From positions 30,940,001-31,004,000 of the forward strand of contig CM060731.1 in the NCBI GenBank assembly GCA_030704615.1: DNA of 64,000 nt. The letters run 5' to 3'. Position 1 is the stretch's first letter, and the number at the start of each line of letters is the position of its first letter. Below are positions 35,142 to 46,494 of the stretch, one piece after another. The notes beneath the pieces are model-generated. The model was not told the origin of the DNA, ran no database searches, and worked only from the letters and a program-made list of their open reading frames with translations. Made by a program: the position numbers and the translations under genes. Origin of the DNA: Takakia lepidozioides. Its lineage: Eukaryota; Streptophyta; Takakiopsida; Takakiales; Takakiaceae.

Positions 35142-36799
35142 CGCCTTGAGCGGCTATAGGGCTGTGGTGCAAAAAGAAATGCCTACTTCAAGATTGCTCT
35201 CTACCTTATTTAGTACTATGCATCCATTTGAGAGACTGTTGCCGCAGCACGGAAGAAAAGACAACAACCTACACCAAATAATATATGTTGCGCACCTCAC
35301 TTCGGTAAGCTCCCCTTCAAGTCATAGTTACTCGCTCTGATGCGCGTGCCTAACTCCCTAACTGGCCGCCGGGCCAACTCGGAGCTTCGGCTGCTCACCG
35401 GAACATAACGGTCCCCCTTTACTCCTCCACAAGACCCTCTCCCAATTTGAGCCTAGTGGAAATTCCCTTTGGTCGATGGCAATCCGGGATAGCTCCCCAC
35501 ACCTTGGTCGCTTTCCGGCTCGCACGCTTACTCACTAGGTTTTGGTCACCAACGGGCTTGCACCGTTCTCGGGGTTACTACTCCCTATATATACTTCTGT
35601 GACTGTCCGCGGGGGTTTCACAAACAACCATGCCATTTTATGACGAACCACCACGAAAACCCTCAATTCTCGGTGATGAGTCGCGGCGAGTCTTGGCCCA
35701 CTCACCACGGTCCCTTCGGACCGTGATGAGTCCCAAGACTCCCCACGACTCCCACCACAAGGTCTCCGCCCCCATGGTGAGTCCTATGCCACCCCCACTA
35801 AGTCCTACTAAGCTACCACCACCCCTCGTGGAACCACCCCCACCGCAACCCGGTGTGCGGGGCTCCACCTAGTGAGCGCCTCCGCCTCCTTGAGTGCCTT
35901 GGGCACTCAAGGGTGCTTTAGCCCCCGCATCTATTGTCGCCACTGCCCCCACCACAGGGGCAGCCCCTCTCGTGTCCCGACCCCCTGCCCTCAAGGTGAA
36001 GGGCCACGACAATATATCTCATAGAAACTCTTGTTGCTTCCTTTAATCCCACTAGTCTAAGACTAGTCTACACTTGGAAGAAGTGCCATCCATTCATGAG
36101 AGAGATAGCACTTAGCAAATATCTGATCCACCATTCTTTATATGGCTCATCTCATAGTCTGTAGTTCTACTTCTGCATGTGAAGCTTGTGTGATGCTACA
36201 TAGCTAATCAGCATGGATACCAAGTTTCTACCTTGCTTTGTATGTCATTTCATGTTTGCTCTAATCTACCTACATGTCAATGATTCCAGCCATCAAACAA
36301 ATGCTATGGTTTGCATATATATATTTTGCAATGCAATTATCTGAAAATGATCATGCATCACACATATTACTCTGGTTGAAAAACTCCAACACTCTTGATA
36401 CATAATACTCATCCCACTTTACTCATTCATTGCAGCTTCCTCTCTCAAGCTCCATCCTCACACCAAAGAAAACTCATGGACAAGAAGAGGTATGATCCAT
36501 CGCATGTGACCCTCTACCCCCCCTCTACCCAATTTTGATAAAACATCAAGCGTGCGGGTATTATCCCCCTCTCACCTTGCCTAGATACAACCTTTTTAAT
36601 ATTCAATACCTCCTGAATGGCAGGAGTTGTCACTGCAATTGGACTTCCCACTCATTCATTCAACTTCCCACTCATTCACCCAGCTGGAATGAATGAACTC
36701 TTACCTACCACCGTCCATCCATCCATAGGCCAAATATGCCTTTTCATTCCCACTTCATCCAGCTCATCCATTATGCATGCAAATGAACTCAATGCGGAT
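35142..36799. other. Intergenic, unclassified repeat-like sequence
   Basis: 35330-36000 is unusually C-rich. It includes a proline-rich open frame (35630-35872) and a perfect hairpin CACGGTCC-CTTC-GGACCGTG near 35707-35726. From 36000 to 36800 the sequence is ordinary and AT-rich, with short repeats of CCCACTCATTCA near 36645-36680. No gene was recognised. Confidence 0.4.
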
Positions 36800-36804
36800 G
36801 ATCT

Positions 36805-37178
36805 TATTGGAGAATGCCATGTCAGCACTGTGAAACTCAAGCCAGGTGGAACTAGCCGTGGAGACATGGAATTATTAGCTAGCCTAAGGGTTGTAGTGTT
36901 GGTCAGCTATCTCTCTCACTAAGTTGTGTGTGTAAGGCTGCTCCTTCGTAGTTATGGTAGCACTACCTGTCTGTGTGTGTCCGAGAGCTTAAGTATGCTC
37001 TGTACCTAGCCTGGTTTGGTACAGAGTTGTAACTCAGCATATCTATGGTAAAATATATGTATTATGGTTGCTTGCAAAGCGATGGTGAAGTGTGTATGAA
37101 GCAGTCTAGCTACTTGTGTGAGCAGAGTGATAAAGATCAGTCTAGTTTATCTTGTAACACAGTGGATATCATCCATTA
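36805..37178 (+). repeat. Left LTR of the copia element
   Basis: About 374 bp, from TATTGGAGAATGCC to CATCCATTA. It is nearly the same as 42865-43234, including AGTGATAAAGATCAGTCTAG. The ends TATTGG and CCATTA are near-inverted. The usual TG...CA ends are not present, so either the ends mutated or the boundaries are off by a few bases. Confidence 0.85.
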
Positions 37179-37569
37179 GGCTATGGCTCCTTTGCTTAAG
37201 TATAGGCTGTGCATTCTGTGTTAGAAGCATATTTTATTTGTAGTACGTGTGTCTTTCTCGGTATTTGCCTACATCAACATTTTTTCTTGTTACGTCTACG
37301 GCTCGTGCATGACCCTACTAAGTATACCACTCTGCTTATAGTCTATTTCTTTTGAGTCTGTGGGTTCTTGCATCAGCCCATCACCAATCTTTGTTGTGGC
37401 AAACATGGTGTAGCTTCATCTTGTTTTTCTTTGTTTTTTATCTTTATTTATTGCGGGATCTTGCGTGAGCCTATCGTCATACTAGTCTTTCTTTTTTGTC
37501 CTTCTTGCTGGCCGGTTGGCCGTGCACTATGGAAATTGTATTCCCTGCAGCAGTTCATATCTAGCCGCC

Positions 37570-38340
37570 ATGGCTGACAATACTCGCGATCGTGGTAGCA
37601 GAGCCCGTTTTAGGGGGGCTAATTTCCATTTATGGAAATTCCAGATGCGAGCCATTCTTCTTGGCAAGGAGCTTATGGACACCGTTGACGGTGCCTTGCC
37701 CAAACCAGAGGAAACTGCTTCACTGCGGTTCGGTCGGAATGGGTTAAGCGAGATAGCCAAGCTTTTAGCCTTCTCTGCCAGGCATTGGATGAGTCCATGC
37801 TCAAGCACATAGTTTCTTGTACCTCCTCTAAGGAGATCTGGGACAAGTTGAAGCTAATTCATGAGCAGAATGCCTCAGAGAATGTACACACATTGCAACA
37901 GAAGTTTTACAAGTGTGTCATGGTTGAAGGGGAGAGTATTGCTGATTTTCTTGGCAAGATAGAGCTCATTGTGCCTCAGCTAGCTAGTCGCGGGGACGCT
38001 ACCTTGAATGAGCAGGCCATAGTGTCCAAGATTCTCTGCAACCTTTCAGGAACGTTTGACAACATGATTCTTGCATGGCACATGCAACTGGCTGCCTCCA
38101 AGACCCTGACAAACCTCACCTTACAGCTCCTTCAGACGGAAGGGACTCTCAAGACACGGTCAGATGCCACAATTGCCTCAGCCCAGGCACATGCTGCTAC
38201 AACGAAAGGGAAGAACTCAATGGAGAACACCCCTGAGCAACGTGCGGCAAGAAGGATGGAGATTCTTGATCACAAGAAAGTCACCGAATGCTGGAAGTGT
38301 GGCAAGAACAGGCACTAGGGTCGCGAATGCACAGCCACAG
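37570..38340 (+). pseudogene. copia gag (UBN2-type) with broken zinc knuckle
   Basis: Retrotransposon capsid gene. ATG at 37570 (gccgccATGG context) begins MADNTRDRG, then FHLWKFQMRAILLGKEL, typical of copia gag. A frameshift near 37737 moves the frame to the one reading SLLCQALDESMLKHIVSCTS, EIWDKLKLIHE, LQQKFYKCVMVEG and NEQAIVSKILCNLSGTFDNM. The zinc knuckle CWKCGKNRH carries an in-frame TAG (38318-38320) before GREC. A short protease start, CWYVDSGCPKH with the DSG catalytic triplet, follows near 38470-38500. The coding sequence then stops at the foreign block. Confidence 0.8.
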
Positions 38341-38956
38341 AAGAGGAGCAGCGGAAGCACCAAGAGTCGAAGTGCAAGACCGCTGGTGAGCAGAGTAGCT
38401 CAAGCAAGATCAGCAACCTGAAGGCTTACATGGCGTTTGTTGGGGAAGATTCATACCAACCGTCATGCTGGTACGTTGACAGTGGATGCCCGAAACATCA
38501 GCGTAGCTACGGTGTGAGCCCAGCCCCGTGAGCCTGGGAGCTGAGCTCACGCTTGGCTGACGTGGCGTGAGCCCAGGCTCCCTTTGCATGACGTGGCGTT
38601 CATGCCACGTAAGCTTGAGCGTCCGCCATGTCAGCAGATGTCATAACACATTTGGCGAAAGATAAGATACCTATACCCGAGGGACCTATAACCGAGGGAA
38701 TACGCATTTACAGTATGCCGACTTATGCTGCATATTCCAAACAAACCGACAATGAAAATAGACTCATTGACTACAACGTTGTGCAGTCTACCAACTTAAG
38801 TTTGCATATTGCAAACAAACCGACACTGAAAAGAGACCCGTCTGGGTTCACTTCCCCTTCCTCTTTCCTTTGCCTCTCCCCTCACATGCAGGTCCCTTTT
38901 TGTCTTTCGAGATAATGTTCTGAGCCGGTATACTTGTCAGGCAAAAACAAAAAAAA

Positions 38957-39600
38957 TTGCGTGTGTGGGATGGGCAGCTGTAAAGAAAACGTACACCGCA
39001 GATGCCCTGAAAACAGTGTGCGTCACCGCACACTGTTTTGAGGGCAACTGCATGGGAACGAGGAAAAAAAAAAAAAATCGTGTGCGGGATGGGCAGCTGC
39101 AAAAAAAACGTGCACCGCAAATGCCCTAAAAGTAGTGTGCGGCACCGCACACTACTTTCAAGGCATTTGCGTGGGAACGAAAAAAAAAAAAAAAACATGT
39201 GTGGGATGGGCAGCTGCAGAGAAAAAAAAACACCGCAGATGCCCTGAAAACAGTGTGCGGTGCCGCACACTGTTTTTCGGGCATCAGCGTGGGAAAGAAA
39301 AACCCAAAAAAAAAGAAAAAACCCGTGTGTGGGATGAGGCATATGCAGAGAAAATGTGCTCTGCAGACATGAAAACAGTGTGCGGTGCCGCACACTGTTT
39401 TCCGGGCAGCTGCGAAGGAACGAAAAAACGAAATTAAAAAAAAAAAAAAAAAAAAACTCATGTTGGATCGCCATCCGCACAGGAAACGTGCTCCGCAGAA
39501 GCCCTGGAAACAGTGTGCGGTGCCGCACAATGTTTTCCGGGCATCTGCGAGGAAAAAAAAAAACAAAAACAAAAAAAAACAAAAAAAAAACGTGTGGGGT
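38957..39600. repeat. Hairpin minisatellite, five units of about 115-130 bp
   Basis: Each unit contains GTGTGTGGGATGGGCAGCTG, then GCAGATGCCC, then a near-perfect hairpin (AACAGTGTGCGG paired with CCGCACACTGTT across a 2-3 base gap), and ends in an A-run of 10-20 bases. Units start near 38957, 39078, 39197, 39323 and 39458. Two to three further units sit at 40257-40495. Reading frames over the array are only by-products of the repeat. Confidence 0.8.
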
Positions 39601-39639
39601 GGGTATCCGTGTGTAATGTAAAGATCTGTCTCTGTGCAG

Positions 39640-39840
39640 CGACGTATGATGAGAAAAGATTTCGTCCCAGATTAGGTACATGCAAGACATCTTTCAAGAC
39701 CCCAAAGGTAACCCCTCCGCTTGCTGGATCCTGATCACAATGTCACCAATGCCAGCTGCTTGAAGTTGCACACCTCCAATACCCTCAACAGGGCGATCAA
39801 CACTAGGAAGTTCACGATATGTAGCGAAAAAATACCAGTT
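39640..39840 (-). pseudogene. copia protease segment in reverse orientation
   Basis: On the reverse strand one frame reads RPVEGIGGVQLQAAGIGDIV. After a one-base shift the next reads LKDVLHVPNLGRNLFS. This is the usual end of copia protease (G-GD... then L-DVLHVP-LGRNLFS). It is exactly the part missing after the DSG motif at 38480, but it lies on the opposite strand from the rest of the element. Confidence 0.7.
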
Positions 39841-40185
39841 CTCTCACATATGTTTCGGGGAGGGTTGCTACACCGTGAGCCTGTGAGCCCAGGAGCCCGT
39901 GAGCCCATCATAGGCTCACGCCACGTCATCTGTGAATTCCGAATTTACAGGGAGTATTTCCGCGGGAGGCGCCTATAGCCGCGGATTGACTTACCCTTTT
40001 CAGTCATTGCAGATAACGTCTTTTACATCCATCCCACCCCCGGCCCTCGTGTCATAAACAACGATTTGATTAGTGTTCAATTGCTGAAGTGAGAGAGAAT
40101 GAGGGTGCTGGTTACATGAAGCTTTCTTACCAGTCCAAGCGTAGTAACAGCTTACAGTGCAGATCCCCAGACCCAAAAGTTAGCG

Positions 40186-40685
40186 GAGTGGAATTGAGGC
40201 TTGGACACGTGAAAATCGCCCACATGAAAAAGTGTAATTTAGATGTGGTGTACATACTAAGCCCTGAAAACAGTGGCACCGCACACTATTTTCAGGGCAT
40301 CTACGTGGGAACGAAAAAAAAAAAAAAAAAACGTGTGTGGGGTGGGCAACTGTAGAGAAAACATGCACCGCAGATGCCCCGAAATGAGTGTGCGGTGTCG
40401 CGCACTACTTTCAGGGCATCTTCGTGGGAACAAAAAAAACAAAACGTGTATGGGTGCCACAAACTATTTTTTAGGCATCTGCGGGGGAACATGCCAAAAG
40501 TGCATTCGCTTGTGTCAAGTCAAACCGCCTACATTGATTTCATCCCGACCATCCTTAGAATGTTTCATTCAAATACAAGGACATTCATCCATTTCCAAAC
40601 ATGCAAGGGCTTAGTATGTACACCATATCTAAATTACATTATTCCATGTGGGCGATTTTCACGTGTCCAAACCTCAATTCCACTC
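40186..40685. mobile_element. MITE with inverted repeats of about 80 bp, holding hairpin units
   Basis: The left end GAGTGGAATTGAGGCTTGGA is mirrored by the right end around 40660-40685. Complementarity continues through CACGTGAAAATCGCCCACATG and GTGTACATACTAAGCCC, about 80 bp in all. Between them are 2-3 units of the hairpin minisatellite also seen at 38957-39600. No clear target duplication was found. No coding sequence. Confidence 0.7.
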
Positions 40686-40689
40686 AACT

Positions 40690-42798
40690 AGTAAAGTGTA
40701 CAAGGTGTGGAATAATGAACTTCGGCGCATAGAAGAGAGCCGGGATGTGATCTTTAATGAAGACATCACGATAGTAGGGATCAGTGGGAGTCTTGAGTGG
40801 CTCACATATCCAGGTGAGATGCTGAATGTGGGGGACATTGCTCCCATCGAATGGCCCAACAGTGCCACCACCTGCGGTTCAAGCAATGATGGTGCCGCTG
40901 CCGCCAGCGTTTATTCCAGCAGCTGCAAAACCAATGGGAGTAGCCAATTTTCCAGTGCAGCTGATCCGTTACCAGGTTTACATCCCAATCTTAGTCTCAA
41001 TGAATCTCAGCACGACGTCCCTAGCAGCTCGTTAATTCCTAGCTCTTATGCACGCAGATCTGAGTCGCAAAGTACCGAAGGCGACACAGATGACCAAGTT
41101 ATGAAATACCGGCTCAGTGGGAGCATCTCAATATCGATCTGGAGGACCCTATAGACGTTTATTAGCAACCCACAGAAGAAATTCCAGTACCAACAGTAGG
41201 CGCCAGGCAACGTTATCCTCCAACCCGCTACGGTGACTGGATCTATCCCGTCGAAATTCATACGCGTGCACCGCAACAGTCATGGAGCTACCTATTGAAC
41301 TAAATATATTTGAGGAGGCGATGGCCTCGCCTCAAAAGGACAAGTGGATGAAGGCGATGCGTGAAGAATACGAATCCCTTATGATTAATGAAACCTGGAG
41401 TTTAGAATCTCTACCCAGGGACAGGACAAATGGGTCTATAAGCTTAAACTTGCAGCTGATGGTTCGGTAGACAGATACAAAGCAAGACTATGTATACACT
41501 CAGCGGGAGGGGGTGGATTACAAAGATACTTTTAGCCCTGTGGTTAAGTTTGACTCAATAAGAACTATACTGTCAATTACAGCTGCAGAAGATCTGAACA
41601 TCACCCAGTTTGATATTCGTACAACGTTTCTCTATGGAGAAATAGAGGAATCAATATTTATGGAGTAGCCAACAGGATTCCAGGATCCCTCGGCACCCGG
41701 ACAAGTCTGTCGTCTCAAGAAAGCCCTGTATGGGCTCAAACAATCTCCCAGGGTGTGGAATAAGAAATTTGAATAGTTCCTACAGGCATACGATCTTCTG
41801 GTCTCCGATGTTGATGTTTGTGTTTACGTCAACAAGCTTGAACCCAAACTTATTCTTACAATCTGGGTTACGATGGCCATGTCTGCAGTGTGCTGAATGA
41901 GATTATTATCGGCATCTTGAACTATGTGGAGGGGCCGTTCGAGATAACAAAGGGACTGGCCAAAATATTTGTTGGCCTTCACATCACTCGGGACAGAGAG
42001 CAAAAACTCATTTCCTTGGATAAGAGGAGATATCTCGAACGAGTGTTGCACAGGTTTGGGCACGAGCACTGCAACCCCGTAGCAGTACCTGCGGACCCAA
42101 ATAGTGTCACTGAATTAGTTCTATGGAACAACAACAGTGCGGATGGTGTAGTCACATGGCCCTATCGTGAATGCATTGGTTGCCTGCAGTTTGCATCGAT
42201 TGGGATCAGATTTGATATCAGCAGCCGTCCCAATGCATCACATGTGTCAGTAGTGAAAAGAATTCTAAGGTACATTCACGGTACTCTAGTGATGAGGAAC
42301 ACTTACGGTTGAGGCAAGCCCAAGGACTTGCATCAGCTCACAGCATATTGCGATGCTGATTTCGCGGCAGACATCGATGACCAAAAGTCACGATCAGGCT
42401 TTCTACTCATGCTGAATGGAGGACTAGTAGCATGGGGAAGTCGGAAACAAACATGTATTGCAGGAAGCACGACTGAGTCAGAGTATGTGGCCGCGGCTCT
42501 AGCATCCCAGGAGGTTATTTGGATGCGACGTTTGCTGACAAGCATTCAATTCCCTCAGGCCAACCCGACCAGGCTTTTCAGCGACAACCAAACCGCTATC
42601 CGTCTTGTACAGAACCATGTTTTTCACCAGCGTACCAAGCATATTGCAACGAAGTATCACAAGATTCGAGATGCACAGCAAGAAGGGGAGATTGCTTTGA
42701 CATATGTGTCTACTGAAGATCAACTTGCAAATGTTCTTACCAAGCCTCTGCCTCGAGATTCCTATTTGCTTCCAGGCTTGACTCATAGCCGCACCTAA
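40690..42798 (+). pseudogene. copia integrase end, reverse transcriptase and RNase H, broken
   Basis: KVYKVWNNELRRIEESRDVI (40694 on) is the end of copia integrase. RT starts near 41310 with FEEAMASPQKDKWMKAMREE and NETWSL. Stops and frame changes follow between 41460 and 41890. The YVDD-box region reads DVCVYVN near 41810-41832. RT/RNase H resumes as GLAKIFVGLHITRDREQKL and then YLERVLHRFGHEHCNPVAVP. A stop falls at 42310. RNase H then reads YCDADFAADIDDQKSRSGF, GSTTESEYVAAALASQEVIW and TKHIATKYHKIRD. Several breaks make it non-functional. Confidence 0.82.
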
Positions 42799-42864
42799 TA
42801 TATAAAATAACGCATTATGCTGAAGTGGGAGACTTGGTTGAGTCATCACAGTGCTGAGTGGGAG

Positions 42865-43234
42865 TATTGGAGAATGTCTTGTCAGCACTGTGAAACTCAA
42901 GCCAGGTGGAACTAGCCGTGGAGACATGGAATTATTAGCTAGCCTAAGGGTTGTAGTGTTGGTTAGCTATCTCTCTCACTAAGCTGTGTGTGTAAGGCTA
43001 CTCCTTTGTAGTTATGGCAGCACTACCTGTCTGTGTGTATCTGAGAGCTTAAGTATGCTACCTTGCCTGGTTTGGTACAGAGTTGTAACTTAGCATATCC
43101 ATGGTATAATATATGTATTCTGGTTGCTTGCAAAGCGACGGTGAAGTGTGTATGAAGCAGTCTAGCTACTTATGTGAGCAGAGTGATAAAGATCAGTCTA
43201 GTTTATCTTGTAACATAGTGGATATCATCCATTA
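42865..43234 (+). repeat. Right LTR of the copia element
   Basis: About 370 bp, nearly the same as the left LTR. It is followed directly by GATCT, the target duplication. It is preceded by the purine-rich tract GTGCTGAGTGGGAG. Confidence 0.85.
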
Positions 43235-43539
43235 GATCTCCACTCATCCTTGCGTCGTCCCCCATTTCATCCGTCCTGCTCCTCGTTCCAGCAGGCACCT
43301 TTCCGACACGATCTTTTGTTCGAAACTGGCGTCACACACCTTTTTACCTACAGGGCATCAATTGGAGGTGGCGTCTAGAGCCTCGAGCCTTGGGACAATA
43401 TTTCTTTAGCCTCATTTTTGTTTCTGATGCAAATATCTCTCCAAGATCCCTCGACTTGTCCCTACAAGCATATGAGATTTTCCCTCAAAAGACGCTTAAA
43501 CAGTCCACTGAGGCTTCCAAAACCCGCACAAATATTGGA

Positions 43540-43920
43540 CTCCAAACAGTCCACCAAAGGCCCCAAGAGCCTGCCAAATTTTGGCCCTCTAGGACCCCAA
43601 ATAGTCCTTCAAACAAGTCGCCAAAGACTCCTTAAGCTCGCTAAAACTTGGCCTCCAAGGACCCCAAAAAGCCCTCCAAATAGCCCTCCAAAGGCTCCAA
43701 AAAACTTGCCAAATATTGCATTCTAGGACCCTAAATAGTCCTCCAAACAGCCCTCCAAAGGCTCCAAAAACTTACCAAATATTGGCCTTCAAGGACCCCA
43801 AATAGCCCTCTAAAGATTCCTCTAAGAGCTCTTCACAGTGTCCTACAAAAGCTCCTCAAAGACCTAAAAGATCCTCTGAACAATCCTCTAAAGGCCCTTG
43901 AAAATCCTCCAAAAGTCCTA
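43540..43920. repeat. Degenerate tandem repeat of CTCCAAA/GCCCTCCAAAGG units
   Basis: Units of about 50-60 bp containing CCTCCAAAGGCTCCAAAAAC, TTGCCAAATATTGG and AGGACCCCAAATAG recur with many changes. Open frames here are products of the repeat. Confidence 0.65.
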
Positions 43921-43929
43921 TATTGTCAC

Positions 43930-44115
43930 CATTTGTCACTATGTTCCCAACCTATAATGACCGTTTTTACCGTATAGTTACCGTTCCCAATCTATAGTGA
44001 CGGTTCCCAACCTATAATCACCGTTTCTATCGTATAGTTACTGTTCATATACTATAGTTACTATTCTTGTACTATAGTGACTGTTCCCACACTATGGTGT
44101 CTGTTCCCACGAACC
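43930..44115. repeat. About 20-25-bp tandem repeat (CTATAGTGACTGTTCCCA)
   Basis: About eight units of the form ACTATAGTGACTGTTCCCAC or close variants follow one another, for example near 43985, 44005, 44050, 44072 and 44094. Confidence 0.7.
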
Positions 44116-45845
44116 TAGGGTTTCATGTGCATCTCATGCTAGGGGTTGTACTGCATCCTAAGCTAGGGTTTGCGCTCCCTTGAGCTCCATGCTTGATCTT
44201 CTCGAACATCCATGAACTCTATGTAGCAACAAGATGAAATCTCTTGATATCATCCACCCTAAGATGCAACCAAGCTTGTCTCCAACTCAACTAGCAAAGC
44301 ATTTTCCACACAACAAGCTCCATTTCTCCTTGGAACTCAAAAACAAACTTCTACCTTTATTGGCAAGCAGCAAAGTCTTGCACTCATTCATGTGCTCTTC
44401 TTTGGCCTTCCACACATATACTCCAATCTTGGCTTCTATGTGTTGCTTCTCCAAGCATCAACACATCTCCATTTCATGCAAGAAGAAGATTCAAGTCCCT
44501 TCACTTGTTAGCTCAAGAGCTACTCCTCTTAAGCTTGAAATTGCAAACCTCAAGCCAAAAGCATGTTCCATACATGCATCACCTCATACACAAATGAATC
44601 AATTGACTCCCTTCACCTTCTAGATTGCTCTCCTCAAGCTTGAAGTTGGAAGCCACACTTGGAAAGCATGTTCCACACATGCACCACTTGTTTGGTCAAC
44701 CACTTGCTTCACCAAGAGCGATCTTATATAATTAGCAAAAATACTTCATTTGCTTGTTGGTCAACCTTTACACTACTATGGATAGAATAGTTTCTCTTAA
44801 ACTACTCAATGCTCTTCAAGCTGTCCTTGTTGTCCTCCTTCTATGGTATTTCCAACCCAAAATTGTGCCGCTCTTTGTCTTCTCAGCTTTCACACAATGA
44901 ACAACTGGAGTTTGCTCTTGAAACCCTAGTGTCTAAATTCTCCATACACAACACACTCCTCTTGTGATACAATAGTTTTTTCAAACTCTCAAACCCTTAG
45001 TGCAGATATAAACAATCTCCTTTGCAAAACCATGCAAGCTGTGTGATACAAGAGCTCGCTCCTTAAGCTCTGTACCGCTTAATTAGAACAAAGCAACGCG
45101 TCTCAAAAACCTACGAACCATAAGGATTTTCCTTTGCAATACCTACAACACAAGGTTGTAGCACATGAGCTATTTTCCTAAGCTCTCTTCTCAAGCTTTC
45201 AAGTTCTTCAACACCCAAATGCACATTCCGCACTCACAACCATAAGGAGATCTTTTTGTAGTGATAAGAGATGAGAAATGAGAGAAGTGGAAGACACTAT
45301 TGAAAACACTATAAACATGAAAGCAATCACACTAATAGCATACCCAAGTGAAAATCAACTCTATCACATAAACTAAGTCAAGCCAATGGTACCTTTGCTG
45401 AAGGAATCTACGCTCAAAGCCCTCAACACACTCCCTCTCAATACTTAGAACTATGGAAATGAGAGAAGCTCATAGATGCTCAACTATAAGAAGATGAGCC
45501 TTCTCAACCTTCGCAAGGAGAAAACCTATCTCCATGTTCTAAGTGAGGCTTGACGTCTCACTTGACATATGAGACCAAATGAAGTCCAGCACACAAAACA
45601 CAAATATAATATCCAAAATGTCCTAATTAGCTAGAAGTAGGTAATTCTAGTTAACCATGACTAAAACCATGACATCTGACTTGTTTTTAACAAAATGAGT
45701 TGCTCATCCTCAGAGATATGACATGTCATCACATCCTAGACATACTCATGACTGTTAGTCATATGTCCCACGTAGTAAATAAATCCACTCCAATATATTA
45801 CTAGGTCAGTTGTATATAGAAGAACAACCTTCTAGAGAGCACTCT
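44116..45845. other. Intergenic, no gene recognised
   Basis: The sequence is rich in CAAGCTTGAA- and CTCTTCAAGC-like short repeats and looks like old transposon flank. The 129-codon frame at 44234-44623 has biased, repetitive composition and no motif. Confidence 0.35.
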
Positions 45846-45847
45846 AA

Positions 45848-46350
45848 CATATTTGGATTAAACAATTTTAAACTTGACATGAACAACCTTTGAAAAGGTA
45901 TCCATCGTGCATGACCTAATAGTAGGAACAACCGCTTGTAAGGTATTCAACATATTTGTTTGGATTTTATGCAAGTTAAAAAATGGCACACAACAATCTT
46001 CCGGAGGGTACACCAATATGTTTGGATTGAGCAATTTTAAAATTGACATGAACAACCTTCCGACAAGTATCCATCGCGCATGACCCAATGGTAAAAATAA
46101 CGTTCCGTAAGGTATTAAACATATTTGTTTGGATTTTATGCAGGTTAAAAAATGATAGAAACAATCTTCCGGAGGGTATACCAATATGTTTGGATTGAGC
46201 AATTTTAAAATTGATATGAACAATCTTCCGACAAGTATCCATCAAACATAACTCAACAATATAATTAACCTTCTGTGAACTAAAAATATTTGTTTAGATT
46301 CTTCTCAATTGAAAAATTGACAAGCACAACCTTCTTGAGGGTATAATAAC
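45848..46350. repeat. Tandem repeat with a period of about 168 bp, three units
   Basis: Units start with TTTGGATTGAGCAATTTTAA near 45852, 46021 and 46189. The spacing is 169 then 168 bp. They include ACAATCTTCCGGAGGGTA and AAGTATCCATCGCGCATGAC. The third is partial and decayed. Confidence 0.85.
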
Positions 46351-46438
46351 ATTGAGGAATTTTCAAAAGTAGGAACAACCTTTTGTAAGGTAAAACTATT
46401 TATTTGGATTATATTCAATCTGAAAATGAGCCTTGTTA

Positions 46439-46494
46439 CTATGAAAGAGATTATTTTCTCCTCTCATTATAATTAAGGGGCCTGATTTGTGAGC
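46439..46494. repeat. Dispersed block shared with 6712-6759
   Basis: ATGAAAGAGATTATTTTCTC, then CCTCTCA, then GGCCTGATTTGTGAGC match 6712-6759 with small differences. This marks an unclassified interspersed repeat end. Confidence 0.55.

Larger units (their letters stand above)
38510..39960. repeat. Inverted GTGAGCC-rich borders around an inserted or inverted block
   Basis: 38505-38575 and 39868-39935 share GTGAGCC/GGCTCAC-rich sequence. The left TGACGTGGCGTGAGCC is the reverse complement of the right GGCTCACGCCACGTCA. Between them lie a near-direct duplication at about 38728-38760 and 38805-38838 (AAACAAACCGACAATGAAAA-like), the hairpin array, and a copia protease piece in reverse orientation. 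Confidence 0.55.
36805..43234 (+). mobile_element. Ty1/copia LTR retrotransposon, defective and rearranged
   Basis: The element is bounded by two similar LTRs and a 5-bp target duplication GATCT (36800-36804 and 43235-43239). The order is left LTR, gag, start of protease, a foreign/rearranged block (about 38500-40690), end of integrase, reverse transcriptase, RNase H, polypurine tract (GTGCTGAGTGGGAG, just before 42865) and right LTR. The order RT then RNase H after integrase is the copia order. Several stops and frameshifts break gag and RT, and most of protease and integrase is gone, so it cannot act alone. The LTRs differ at scattered sites, so the insertion is not brand new. Confidence 0.88.

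Noticed and set aside
35630-35872. Proline-rich 80-codon open frame
   Set aside because: Composition follows the local C-rich sequence. The opposite strand is open over the same span, and no motif or splice context supports a gene.
38848-39690. 280-codon open frame on the minus strand across the hairpin array
   Set aside because: It is a product of the tandem unit length and A/T runs (poly-Phe blocks). Only its first part touches the real copia protease relic.
44234-44623. 129-codon open frame
   Set aside because: Repetitive short-motif composition with no conserved domain, in a tract of old repeats.
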